A stretch of DNA of 12,406 nt from an uncultured Collinsella sp. (lineage in GTDB: Bacteria > Actinomycetota > Coriobacteriia > Coriobacteriales > Coriobacteriaceae): positions 1 to 12,406 of the forward strand of contig UROR01000055.1 of the NCBI GenBank assembly GCA_900549535.1, in the 5' to 3' direction. The notes beneath the pieces are model-generated. The model did no database searches. It saw only the letters and a list, made by a program, of their open reading frames with translations, and had not been told where the DNA came from. Of the stretch, positions 6,125 to 12,406 are shown piece after piece. Position numbers and translations under genes: made by a program. Each line of letters opens with the position of its first letter. The first letter of the stretch is position 1.

Positions 6125-8452
6125 ATGGCTGATTCCAGCAAAAAGATGCAGATCGTGTTTGCCTCGGCCGAGTGCGCGCCGTTTGTGAAGACCGGTGGTC
6201 TGGGCGACGTAGCGGGCTCGCTGCCCGCGGCGCTTGTGCGCGCCGGCGCCGAGGTCATCGTGATGGTGCCAAAGTACGCCACCATCAAGGACGAGTACAA
6301 GGCGCAGATGGAGCACTTCTCCGACTTTTACGTGAGCCTGGGATGGCGTAACGAGTACTGCGGACTCGAGAAGCTCGAGCACGACGGCGTCACCTATATG
6401 TTCATCGACAACGAGCGCTACTTTGCGCGCGACTATCCGTACGGCTTCTTTGACGACGGGGAGCGTTTTGCGTTCTTCTCCAAGGCCATCACCGAGAGCC
6501 TGCAGCACCTGCCGGCCGGCTTTGAGTGCGACATCCTGCACTGCAACGACTGGCAGACGGCGCTGGCGCCCGTGTTCCTGCGCGAGTTCTACCAGGGCCT
6601 GCCGCTGTACGACCGCGTCAAGACCGTGTTCTCAATCCACAACGTGGCGTTCCAGGGCCAGTTTAGCGACACCGTGATGGAGGACATCCTGGGTGTGGCG
6701 CATATTCCGGCGGCTGCCTCGCAGCTGCGTTGCGATGCCTGTAGCATCAACTACATGCTGGGCGCCCTGCGCTATGCCGATGCCATCACTACGGTGAGCC
6801 CCACCTATGCCAACGAGATCCAGACGCCCGAGTTTGGCGAGGGCCTGGACGGCGTGCTGCGCGAGCGTTCGTACGCGCTGCAGGGCATTTTGAATGGCAT
6901 CGACGTCGCGGGCTTTGACCCGGCGACCGACAAGCGCATTGCCGCCAACTACACCGTGGAGGACCGCTCCGGCAAGGCCGTGTGCAAGGCCAAGCTGCAG
7001 GAAGAGCTGGGGCTCGAGGTTCGCGACGACCGTCCGCTCATGGTGATGGTCACGCGCCTTACGCGCCAGAAGGGCATGGACTTGGTCATGTACGCGCTCG
7101 ACCGCATTTTGGCCGGCGGCGTGCAGGTGGCGGTGCTGGGCACCGGCGACCGCGATTACGAGGACGGCCTGCGCTACTTCCAGGACAAGTACCCCGGCAC
7201 CATGGCCGCACGCATCGAGTTCGATCCGGCGCTGTCACAGCGCATGTATGCTGCCGCCGACATGTTCCTGATGCCTTCGAAGTTTGAGCCCTGCGGCCTG
7301 TCGCAGATCATCGCCATGCGCTACGGCACCCTGCCCATCGTGCGCGAGACCGGTGGCCTGAAGGACACCGTGATCCCGTATAACGAGTTTACCGGCGAGG
7401 GCACGGGCTTCTCGTTTACCAACTTTAACGGCGACGAGATGGGCGACGCGGTGTTCCGCGCAGCACGCCTGTTCTGGGATAACCGTGAGGCATGGAACCA
7501 GCTAGTCACGCAGGCCATGAGCCAGGACTTTAGCTGGACGCGCTCGGCCGACAAGTATCTGGACCTGTACTTCTTTATGCACCCGGAGATTGAGCGCCCG
7601 GCGGCTGTGGAGGCTGCTACGGCCGTAGAGGAGCCGGTTGCTGATGAGGCCGAGCCTGCGGCGCCCGTTAAGGAGCCCGCTGCTGCTGAGGAGCCCAAGG
7701 TCGAGGAGAAGCCGGCTGAAGCTAAGCCCGTTAAGGCCGATCCTGAGGTGAAGGTCGAGGCTGCTCCCGAGCCCGAGCCCGAGCCCAAGGTGAAGCCTGC
7801 TGCGAAGCCTGCGGCAAAGAAGACCACGACTCGTAAGACGACGGCTAAGAAGGCCGCTGCGACCAAGGCGGCGGCAACCAAGACCACCGCTACCAAGGCG
7901 ACGACCACGCGCAAGCGCACGACCGCCGCTGCCAAGAAGGCCGCCGAGGCTGAGGTCGCTCCCGAGGTAAAGGCCGAGGCCGCCGTCGAGGCCAAGCCCG
8001 CCGTCAAGGCACCGGCCAAGACCACTGCCAAGAAGTCGACCGCGACCGCCAAGAAAGCAACGGCAGCCAAGAAGACCACGACAACGAAGGCGACGAACAC
8101 GAAGGCCGCCACGACCAAGGCAGCCGCAAAGCCGGCCGCCAAAGTCGAGGAGACGCCCGTCGAGGCAAAGCCGGCCGCCAAGACCACCACGCGCAAGCGC
8201 TCTACGACGACGGCCAAAAAGACCACGACCAAGACAGCCGCCCCCAAGGCAGAGGCTAAAGCCGAGGACAAGCCTGCAGTAAAGGCCGAGCCGGCACCGA
8301 AGGCCGCTGAGGTCAAGACCGCTCCGAAGGCTACGGCAAAGACCGAGTCCGCCAAGGAGGCCCCGGTCTCCCCTGCCGCCACGACCGTAGAAAAGGCTCC
8401 GACCAAGAAGACCTCCGTCCGAAAGGCAACGGCCACCCGCAAGCGCCGCTAG
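6125..8452 (+). CDS. glgA: Glycogen synthase GlgA with a long acidic/basic low-complexity tail
   Basis: ADP-glucose-dependent glycogen synthase (GT5) extends alpha-1,4-glucan chains. The catalytic part (about 1-492) shows VKTGGLGDVAGSLP with the ADP-glucose-binding lysine K22, FSIHNVAFQGQFSD, GILNGID, VTRLTRQKGMDLV and PSKFEPCGLSQIIAMRYGT with the catalytic glutamate E388, followed by TGGLKDTVIPYNE. The typical family length is about 480 residues, so 283 residues (493-775) are extra. They are acidic and proline-rich at first, then rich in Lys, Ala and Thr. The ATG at 6125 is preferred over the in-frame ATG at 6113, because GGGAGA (6115-6120) is a well-placed ribosome site for 6125 and nothing comparable precedes 6113. 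A strong terminator follows the gene. The function of the catalytic part is certain; that of the tail is unknown. Confidence 0.97.
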   Translation: MADSSKKMQIVFASAECAPFVKTGGLGDVAGSLPAALVRAGAEVIVMVPKYATIKDEYKAQMEHFSDFYVSLGWRNEYCGLEKLEHDGVTYMFIDNERYFARDYPYGFFDDGERFAFFSKAITESLQHLPAGFECDILHCNDWQTALAPVFLREFYQGLPLYDRVKTVFSIHNVAFQGQFSDTVMEDILGVAHIPAAASQLRCDACSINYMLGALRYADAITTVSPTYANEIQTPEFGEGLDGVLRERSYALQGILNGIDVAGFDPATDKRIAANYTVEDRSGKAVCKAKLQEELGLEVRDDRPLMVMVTRLTRQKGMDLVMYALDRILAGGVQVAVLGTGDRDYEDGLRYFQDKYPGTMAARIEFDPALSQRMYAAADMFLMPSKFEPCGLSQIIAMRYGTLPIVRETGGLKDTVIPYNEFTGEGTGFSFTNFNGDEMGDAVFRAARLFWDNREAWNQLVTQAMSQDFSWTRSADKYLDLYFFMHPEIERPAAVEAATAVEEPVADEAEPAAPVKEPAAAEEPKVEEKPAEAKPVKADPEVKVEAAPEPEPEPKVKPAAKPAAKKTTTRKTTAKKAAATKAAATKTTATKATTTRKRTTAAAKKAAEAEVAPEVKAEAAVEAKPAVKAPAKTTAKKSTATAKKATAAKKTTTTKATNTKAATTKAAAKPAAKVEETPVEAKPAAKTTTRKRSTTTAKKTTTKTAAPKAEAKAEDKPAVKAEPAPKAAEVKTAPKATAKTESAKEAPVSPAATTVEKAPTKKTSVRKATATRKRR
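7601..8449 (+). other. Histone-H1-like low-complexity tail of GlgA
   Basis: The tail covers residues 493-775 of GlgA. Residues 493-554 are Ala/Glu/Pro-rich and acidic (EEPVADEAEPAAP, EPEPEPK). Residues 555-775 are mostly basic, with repeated variants of TTTRK followed by a TAKK-type unit, and they end in RKATATRKRR. Short acidic patches (VEETPVEAKP, EAKAEDKPAVKAEP) break up the basic stretch. There are no Cys or Trp residues and no predicted fold. At DNA level, GAGCCC is repeated three times at 7769-7786, and GCT codons are commoner at the start of the tail than in the enzyme body. This is in-frame sequence, not a separate gene. Confidence 0.85.
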
Positions 8453-8489
8453 CCCGCAGACGATCTAAAACCTAATCAAAACCCTAAAC

Positions 8490-8516
8490 AAGGGGCGCTC
8501 CAACCGGGCGCCCCTT
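8490..8516 (+). terminator. Rho-independent terminator after glgA
   Basis: AAGGGGCGC (8490-8498) pairs perfectly with GCGCCCCTT (8508-8516) around a 9-base loop, and the T-rich TTCTCTGT follows. The hairpin starts 38 bases after the glgA stop. It probably ends the glg transcript and makes the downstream fusion gene a separate unit. Confidence 0.8.
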
Positions 8517-8531
8517 CTCTGTAGATAGTTG

Positions 8532-8545
8532 GTAAAACGATTTTC
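8532..8545 (+). promoter_or_regulatory. Candidate LacI-family-type operator upstream of the fusion gene
   Basis: GTAAAACGATTTTC is an imperfect palindrome centred on CG, with 5 of 7 base pairs symmetrical. LacI-family regulators of sugar genes often bind sites with a central CG. A partial direct copy (TGGTAAACGG) lies 35 bases downstream at 8565-8574. No regulator gene is visible in the window, so this is only a candidate. Confidence 0.28.
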
Positions 8546-8577
8546 TAGGACAACCGTTCGCCGATGGTAAACGGATG

Positions 8578-8610
8578 TTGTTTATACAGCCTATGTACAA
8601 CAGATATACT
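8578..8610 (+). promoter_or_regulatory. Candidate promoter (-10 TATACT) with overlapping imperfect palindrome
   Basis: TATACT at 8605-8610 is a good -10 box, one base from consensus, and lies 60 bases before the preferred start of the fusion gene. A weak -35 (TTATAC, 8582-8587) sits 17 bases upstream. An imperfect palindrome at 8578-8600 has TTGT..ATA on the left and TAT..ACAA on the right, 7 symmetrical pairs. It spans the -35 area, as an operator would. The region is visibly more AT-rich than the genes around it. Confidence 0.4.
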
Positions 8611-8670
8611 TACATCCTGTGCGTAAAGCCATGGCCCGCAGGCCGTGATTCTATTGAACTGGACCGTACT

Positions 8671-11600
8671 ATGAGATTGATACACAACAGCCGCCTACCG
8701 CAGTTTCGCACTCCGTTTGGCGCTGTGACCACAGGAACTACCGTTGCACTCTCGGTGATTTTGGAGGATGCCGATCCCAACCAGGCAACACTCACCCTAC
8801 GTACCTGGGTCGATGAAGTCGGCGAGACCCTGATTCCGATGGAGCACGAAGGCGATGGCATTTTTACCGGCGAGCTCAAATGCACTGAACCGTGTCTTGT
8901 GTGGTACAGCTTTATCTGCAATATCGAGGGCCAGCCCGAGGTTCGCCTGGGCGCGCCCCAGGGCCGCACCGGCGGCGAGGGCGTAACCTACGACTACGCC
9001 GAGGTGCCGTCCTTCCAGATTACCGTCTATAAGCACCGCGAGAACCGCCCCACTTGGTACGAGCGCGGCATGGTCTACCAAATCTTCCCCGACCGATACG
9101 CCCGTGACGAGCATTGGCGCGAGCGCACAATGGCCGAACTCGAAAAACCGCGCAAGGGCATTCAGCGCCGGATGGTCGAGGACTGGAACGAGCCGCCCGT
9201 GTACGAGCGCGCCGAGGACGGCTCCATCAAGACCTGGGACTTCTACGGCGGCTCGCTCAAGGGCATCCAGGAAGACCTGCCCCGCATCGCCGAGCTAGGC
9301 TTTACAGCCATCTACCTCAACCCCATTTTCGAAGCCGCAAGCAACCACCGCTACGACACGGCCGACTACACCAAGATCGACCCGATCCTGGGCACCGAGC
9401 AGGACTTTACCGAGCTGTGCCAGGCAGCCGAGAAGCTGGGCATCTCCATCATCCTGGACGGCGTCTTCAACCACACGGGCGACGACTCGATCTATTTCAA
9501 CCGCTACGGCAACTACCCGGGCGTGGGTGCCTGGCAGAGCGAGGATTCACCGTGGCGTGATGCGTTTACCTTCCACGAGGACGGCTCGTACGACTGCTGG
9601 TGGGGCGTGGGCAATATGCCGGCCATCAACGAGAAGTCCGAGCTGGTGCGCGAGAGGCTCCTGGGCAAGGACGGCGTGATCCGCAAATGGCTACGCGCCG
9701 GTGCCCATGGTTGGCGCCTGGACGTCGCTGACGAGCTTTCCGACGACTTCCTAGCCGAGATCAAAAAGGCCGTAGTTGCCGAAAAGCCCGATGCACTGTT
9801 GCTCGGCGAAGTCTGGGAAGACGCCTCCAACAAGATTAGCTACGGCCATCTGCGCCGCTACCTGCAGGGCTCCGAGCTGGACTCTGCTATGGATTATCCC
9901 TTCCGCGACATGGTCATCGGCTTTTTGATGGGCTACAAGAACGCCTACCAGGCAGCCGAGGATATCGAGACCCTGCGCGAGAACTACCCGAGCGAGGCAT
10001 TGTCCTGCGCGCTCAATCTGCTTTCGAGCCACGACCGTCCGCGCATTATCTCGGTGCTCGGGGGCGGCCCCGATGAGTCGCAGCTACCCGAGTGCGAGCG
10101 CAGCAAGTGGCGCCTGGACGAGAACTCGATGGGCCTGGCCAAGAGCCGTTTTTGGCTCGCCACGCTTATGCAGATGACCTTCCCAGGCGTGCCTTCGATC
10201 TACTACGGCGATGAATACGGCCTGGAGGGCCTTACCGATCCGGGCAACCGTCGCACCCTGCCGACCAAGGACCAACTGCACGACTTCGACACGCTGGCTA
10301 TTGTCAAGAACGCCTCCGCCGTGCGCCGCGCGCTGCCATTTATGATCGACGGCGAGATCAAGGCCTTCGCGCTTAACGACGAGGTGCTGGCATACAACCG
10401 CACGGGCAAGGATGGAGAGTCCGCGACGGTTATCATCAACCGCAGCCTGCGCAATTCGCACCGCGTGACGATTCCGCCGCTCGGCGAATGCGCGAGTGAC
10501 GTGATCAGCGGTCACGAGTGCGAGATCCACAACGGTACGGTCACGCTCGACCTGTATCCGCTGGGCTCGTCGATCATCTATCACCATGCCGAGCAGCGCC
10601 TGCAGGAGCCGCTCGATCACGGCGCGGGCGTCGTGTGCCATATCACCTCGGTGCCCACCGACGACGGCAAGCCCGGCACGATTGGCGCGCCCACGCGTCG
10701 CTTTATCGACCACCTGGCCGCTATGGGTATGCGCTACTGGCAGGTTCTGCCTGTCAACCCGACGGACTTCTTCCGCTCCCCTTACGCTGGGCCTTCGGCC
10801 TTTGCGGGAAATATTGACCTGCTGCCCGAAAGCCAAGAGGAGCTGGCGGCCGACTTTGAGACCTGGAAGGCTCGTGGCGGCGAGGATGCAGACCCGCTCT
10901 ACACGGCGTTTAAGCATCGCAACGCCGATTGGCTCGAGAAGTACTGCGTCTACATGGCCGTCAAAAAGTACTTTGAAGGCGAATCACGTCACGATTGGCC
11001 GGCCGATGTCGCGCGCTACAACGAGCATCTGATTGACGACAAGCGTTTTCACGACGAGGCAGAGCTGCAAGCGTACATGCAGTACCGCTTTGACCTGGCC
11101 TGGTGCGAGCTCATGAACTACGCGCACAAGAAGGGCATCGAGGTCATCGGCGACATTCCTATGTATGTTTCGGACGATTCGGCAGACGCATGGAGCGAGC
11201 CCGAGAACTTCTGGCTGTCCGATACCGGAAAGGCGATTGAGATTTCTGGCGCGCCGCCCGACAATTTTGCACCCGAGGGCCAGGTGTGGGGCAACCCCAC
11301 CTTCCGTTGGGATCACATGAAGGAGAACGGCTACCGCTGGTGGATGGACCGTCTGCGTCGCGCGTTCTCGCTCTACGACCGCGTGCGCCTGGACCACTTC
11401 CTGGGATTCCACAGCTACTTTAGCATTCCCGCCGGAAAGGCCTGTGCCGACGGTCGCTGGTTGGCGGGCCCGGGCAAGGACCTGTTCCAGACTGCCTATG
11501 ACGAGCTTGGGCCGCTCAACTTTATCGCCGAGGACCTGGGTTACCTGACGCCCGGCGTTCGTGCCATGGCGTCGACCTGCGGCTTCCCCGGTATGGACGT

Positions 11601-11967
11601 GTTGGAGTTTAGCGATTACGACGTCCGCTGCGGCGTGCATCCCACGCCGGGAAAGATTCTGTACACCTCGACGCACGACACGTCGACGCTCGCCGGTTGG
11701 TGCACGCGCTCCTTTGCGGGCGGCGACGAACCGAGCGGTGTTGAGGTGGCGGCCAAGCTGATGGGCGACGCGCTGGCAAGCGACGCTCCCCTGGTGATGA
11801 TACCGCTGCAGGATATCCTGGGGCTTGGCGACGACTCGCGCATGAACGTGCCGGGCGTGGCCACGGGCAACTGGACCTGGCAGGCCGATGAGGCCGACGT
11901 TGCGGCCGCAGAGGGCAAAACCGCACAGCTCCTGCGCAACACCCATAGATTCTGGGGCGAAGCGTGA
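8671..11967 (+). CDS. GH13 alpha-glucan hydrolase fused to GH77 4-alpha-glucanotransferase
   Basis: A single ORF of 1098 residues encodes two enzymes. Residues 1-125 form a beta-rich N-terminal domain (HNSRLPQFRTPFGAV...). The GH13 barrel starts at about 128 with MVYQIFPDRYARDE. It contains DGVFNHTG (D263, H268), GWRLDVADEL (nucleophile D351), LLGEVWED (acid E380), SSHDRPR (D455) and GVPSIYYGDEYGLEGLTDPGNRR, as in neopullulanase/amylopullulanase-like enzymes. After a short link, GH77 starts near 650 with HITSVP and YWQVLPVNPTDF. It carries IGDIPMYVSDDSADAW, RLDHFLGF (nucleophile D908), IAEDLG (acid/base E954), STHDTST (D1003) and IPLQDILGLG. Both active sites look intact, and there is no signal peptide. 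The likely role is cytoplasmic debranching and rearrangement of glycogen or maltodextrins. The start at 8671 matches the usual GH13 N-terminus, but its ribosome site is weak; an in-frame ATG at 8575 would add 32 unlikely residues. Confidence 0.93.
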   Translation: MRLIHNSRLPQFRTPFGAVTTGTTVALSVILEDADPNQATLTLRTWVDEVGETLIPMEHEGDGIFTGELKCTEPCLVWYSFICNIEGQPEVRLGAPQGRTGGEGVTYDYAEVPSFQITVYKHRENRPTWYERGMVYQIFPDRYARDEHWRERTMAELEKPRKGIQRRMVEDWNEPPVYERAEDGSIKTWDFYGGSLKGIQEDLPRIAELGFTAIYLNPIFEAASNHRYDTADYTKIDPILGTEQDFTELCQAAEKLGISIILDGVFNHTGDDSIYFNRYGNYPGVGAWQSEDSPWRDAFTFHEDGSYDCWWGVGNMPAINEKSELVRERLLGKDGVIRKWLRAGAHGWRLDVADELSDDFLAEIKKAVVAEKPDALLLGEVWEDASNKISYGHLRRYLQGSELDSAMDYPFRDMVIGFLMGYKNAYQAAEDIETLRENYPSEALSCALNLLSSHDRPRIISVLGGGPDESQLPECERSKWRLDENSMGLAKSRFWLATLMQMTFPGVPSIYYGDEYGLEGLTDPGNRRTLPTKDQLHDFDTLAIVKNASAVRRALPFMIDGEIKAFALNDEVLAYNRTGKDGESATVIINRSLRNSHRVTIPPLGECASDVISGHECEIHNGTVTLDLYPLGSSIIYHHAEQRLQEPLDHGAGVVCHITSVPTDDGKPGTIGAPTRRFIDHLAAMGMRYWQVLPVNPTDFFRSPYAGPSAFAGNIDLLPESQEELAADFETWKARGGEDADPLYTAFKHRNADWLEKYCVYMAVKKYFEGESRHDWPADVARYNEHLIDDKRFHDEAELQAYMQYRFDLAWCELMNYAHKKGIEVIGDIPMYVSDDSADAWSEPENFWLSDTGKAIEISGAPPDNFAPEGQVWGNPTFRWDHMKENGYRWWMDRLRRAFSLYDRVRLDHFLGFHSYFSIPAGKACADGRWLAGPGKDLFQTAYDELGPLNFIAEDLGYLTPGVRAMASTCGFPGMDVLEFSDYDVRCGVHPTPGKILYTSTHDTSTLAGWCTRSFAGGDEPSGVEVAAKLMGDALASDAPLVMIPLQDILGLGDDSRMNVPGVATGNWTWQADEADVAAAEGKTAQLLRNTHRFWGEA

Positions 11968-11981
11968 TAAAACCCCCGATA

Positions 11982-11990
11982 TAGGGTACA
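11982..11990 (+). promoter_or_regulatory. Candidate -10 element upstream of the zinc-ribbon gene
   Basis: TAGGGTACA resembles the TAGGATACA found before glgP and fits a TAnnnT -10 box. It lies 14 bases after the fusion gene stop and 65 bases before the next start codon's upstream side. No clear -35 hexamer is seen. If it is real, the hairpin at 12012-12033 lies inside the leader of its transcript. Confidence 0.3.
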
Positions 11991-12011
11991 GTTACAGCTG
12001 TTTGAATTTAT

Positions 12012-12033
12012 GCGGGCAGAGTGATCTGCCCGC
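12012..12033 (+). terminator. Hairpin between the fusion gene and the zinc-ribbon gene
   Basis: GCGGGCAGA (12012-12020) pairs perfectly with TCTGCCCGC (12025-12033) around a GTGA loop, followed by TTTGTG. It is 44 bases after the GH13-GH77 stop. The stem is strong, but the T-run is only three bases, so termination may be partial. The hairpin ends about 10 bases before the ribosome site of the next gene. Confidence 0.6.
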
Positions 12034-12055
12034 TTTGTGCTGAAAAGGAAGTATT

Positions 12056-12292
12056 ATGGCGCGCTACGATTACAAGTGCTCGAGCTGCGGCAACGTGTTT
12101 GAGGTTGAGCATCCCATGTCCGAGACCCCCGAGGTCGTGTGCCCGAGCTGCGGCGTTCCGGCGGCCAAGACGTTCTCGGCCAGCGGCATCAAGTTTGAGG
12201 GCAGCGGCTTCTACAACACCGACCAGCGAAGCGGCGGCTCCAGCACCAACGCCACCAGCGGCTGCTGCGCCAATTGCCCGTACAACCACTAG
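12056..12292 (+). CDS. FmdB-type small zinc-ribbon protein
   Basis: This 78-residue protein is of the FmdB putative regulatory family. The N-terminus MARYDYKCSSCGNVFEVEH and the second knuckle CPSCG give a four-cysteine zinc ribbon (C8, C11, C29, C32). The family segment KFEGSGFYNTDQR follows, then a Gly/Ser-rich stretch and a second Cys cluster near the end (GCCANCPYNH). The ATG at 12056 has a good ribosome site (AAGGAAG, ending four bases before it). The precise role of this family is not established; a regulatory or metal-handling role is only suggested by name and fold. Nothing in the sequence links it to glycogen metabolism except its position, and a hairpin separates it from the fusion gene. 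Confidence 0.9.
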   Translation: MARYDYKCSSCGNVFEVEHPMSETPEVVCPSCGVPAAKTFSASGIKFEGSGFYNTDQRSGGSSTNATSGCCANCPYNH

Positions 12293-12346
12293 CGACAAGC
12301 GGTCTTGCTACCCAGATTTCCCTATGAGTTGCGGTGAAATAGTTCC

Positions 12347-12406
12347 TGGATGGGGGTGCGGACAGAAAGTTGGACCGCGGGGCGGTCCGGACTGGAGGTT
12401 CGCATG
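12347..12406 (+). mobile_element. Probable left end of an IS3-family (IS150-like) insertion sequence, cut by the window end
   Basis: The stretch contains AAAGTTGGAC (12366-12375), a core resembling the terminal inverted repeats of IS150-like IS3 elements, preceded by a G-rich segment starting TGG. A 7-bp hairpin (GGACCGC, 12372-12378, with GCGGTCC, 12382-12388) comes next, as expected near the end of an element that blocks incoming transcription. A ribosome site GGAGG (12394-12398) and an ATG at 12404, the last three bases of the window, follow. The exact edge may be 12347 or 12351. The right end and the transposase are outside the window, so this rests on memory of the family termini. The alternative is an ordinary leader of an unrelated gene. 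Confidence 0.45.
12404..12406 (+). CDS. Start codon of a gene running off the right edge
   Basis: The window ends exactly on an ATG that has an excellent ribosome site (GGAGG) with five bases between. Only the first codon is present, so the product cannot be read. If the upstream stretch is an IS3-family end, this would be orfA of the transposase. Confidence 0.5.

Noticed and set aside
7321..8442. Long minus-strand open frame opposite the glgA 3' part (373 codons)
   Set aside because: It is the antisense of the lysine/alanine-rich tail, giving an Ala/Val/Ser-rich product with no motif or ribosome site. Repetitive GC-rich codons leave the opposite strand free of stops.
7601..8449. The lysine-rich stretch as an independent histone-like gene
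   Set aside because: It is in frame with GlgA with no stop in between, and no internal start with a ribosome site is evident.
9114..9560. Plus-strand out-of-frame ORF inside the fusion gene
   Set aside because: The Arg/Pro/His-rich translation is typical of a frame-shifted reading of GC-rich coding sequence; the main frame carries the GH13 motifs through this region.
12293..12346. Possible terminator after the zinc-ribbon gene
   Set aside because: Only a 4-bp stem (CAAG/CTTG) with no T-run is visible, too weak to call.
1..12406. CRISPR arrays, tRNA or rRNA genes, riboswitches
   Set aside because: No spaced direct repeats, tRNA cloverleaf, rRNA core sequence or known riboswitch consensus could be recognised on either strand.

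Overview
The window is a glycogen metabolism locus from a GC-rich bacterium, with every recognised gene on the + strand. The gene order, the GlgC/GlgD pair, the strong GCC/GAG/AAG codon preference and the lysine/alanine-rich protein tails suggest an actinobacterium of the Coriobacteriia (Collinsella-like). That placement is an inference from style, not a database result.

Layout: (1) the 3' part of glgB, branching enzyme, cut by the window start and ending in a lysine/alanine-rich tail; (2) glgP, glycogen phosphorylase; (3) glgC, ADP-glucose pyrophosphorylase; (4) glgD, its non-catalytic partner, 4 bases downstream of glgC; (5) a 12-bp hairpin, then glgA, glycogen synthase, whose normal GT5 catalytic part is followed by about 283 residues of acidic, then histone-H1-like, low-complexity sequence; (6) a convincing terminator and a short regulatory region; (7) a large single-ORF fusion of a GH13 alpha-glucan hydrolase with a GH77 4-alpha-glucanotransferase; (8) a small FmdB-type zinc-ribbon gene; (9) at the right edge, what looks like the left end of an IS3-family insertion sequence, with only the start codon of its first gene inside the window.

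Together the genes cover synthesis and breakdown of glycogen. GlgC/GlgD makes ADP-glucose, GlgA extends alpha-1,4 chains, GlgB adds alpha-1,6 branches, GlgP removes glucose-1-phosphate from chain ends, and the fusion protein could trim and rearrange the branched oligosaccharides that GlgP leaves. No signal peptide is seen on any of the complete enzymes, so a cytoplasmic pathway is expected. The two most unusual points are the long basic tails present on both chain-building enzymes (GlgB and GlgA) and the GH13-GH77 fusion, which parallels in function the bifunctional eukaryotic debranching enzyme. No tRNA, rRNA or CRISPR array was seen.
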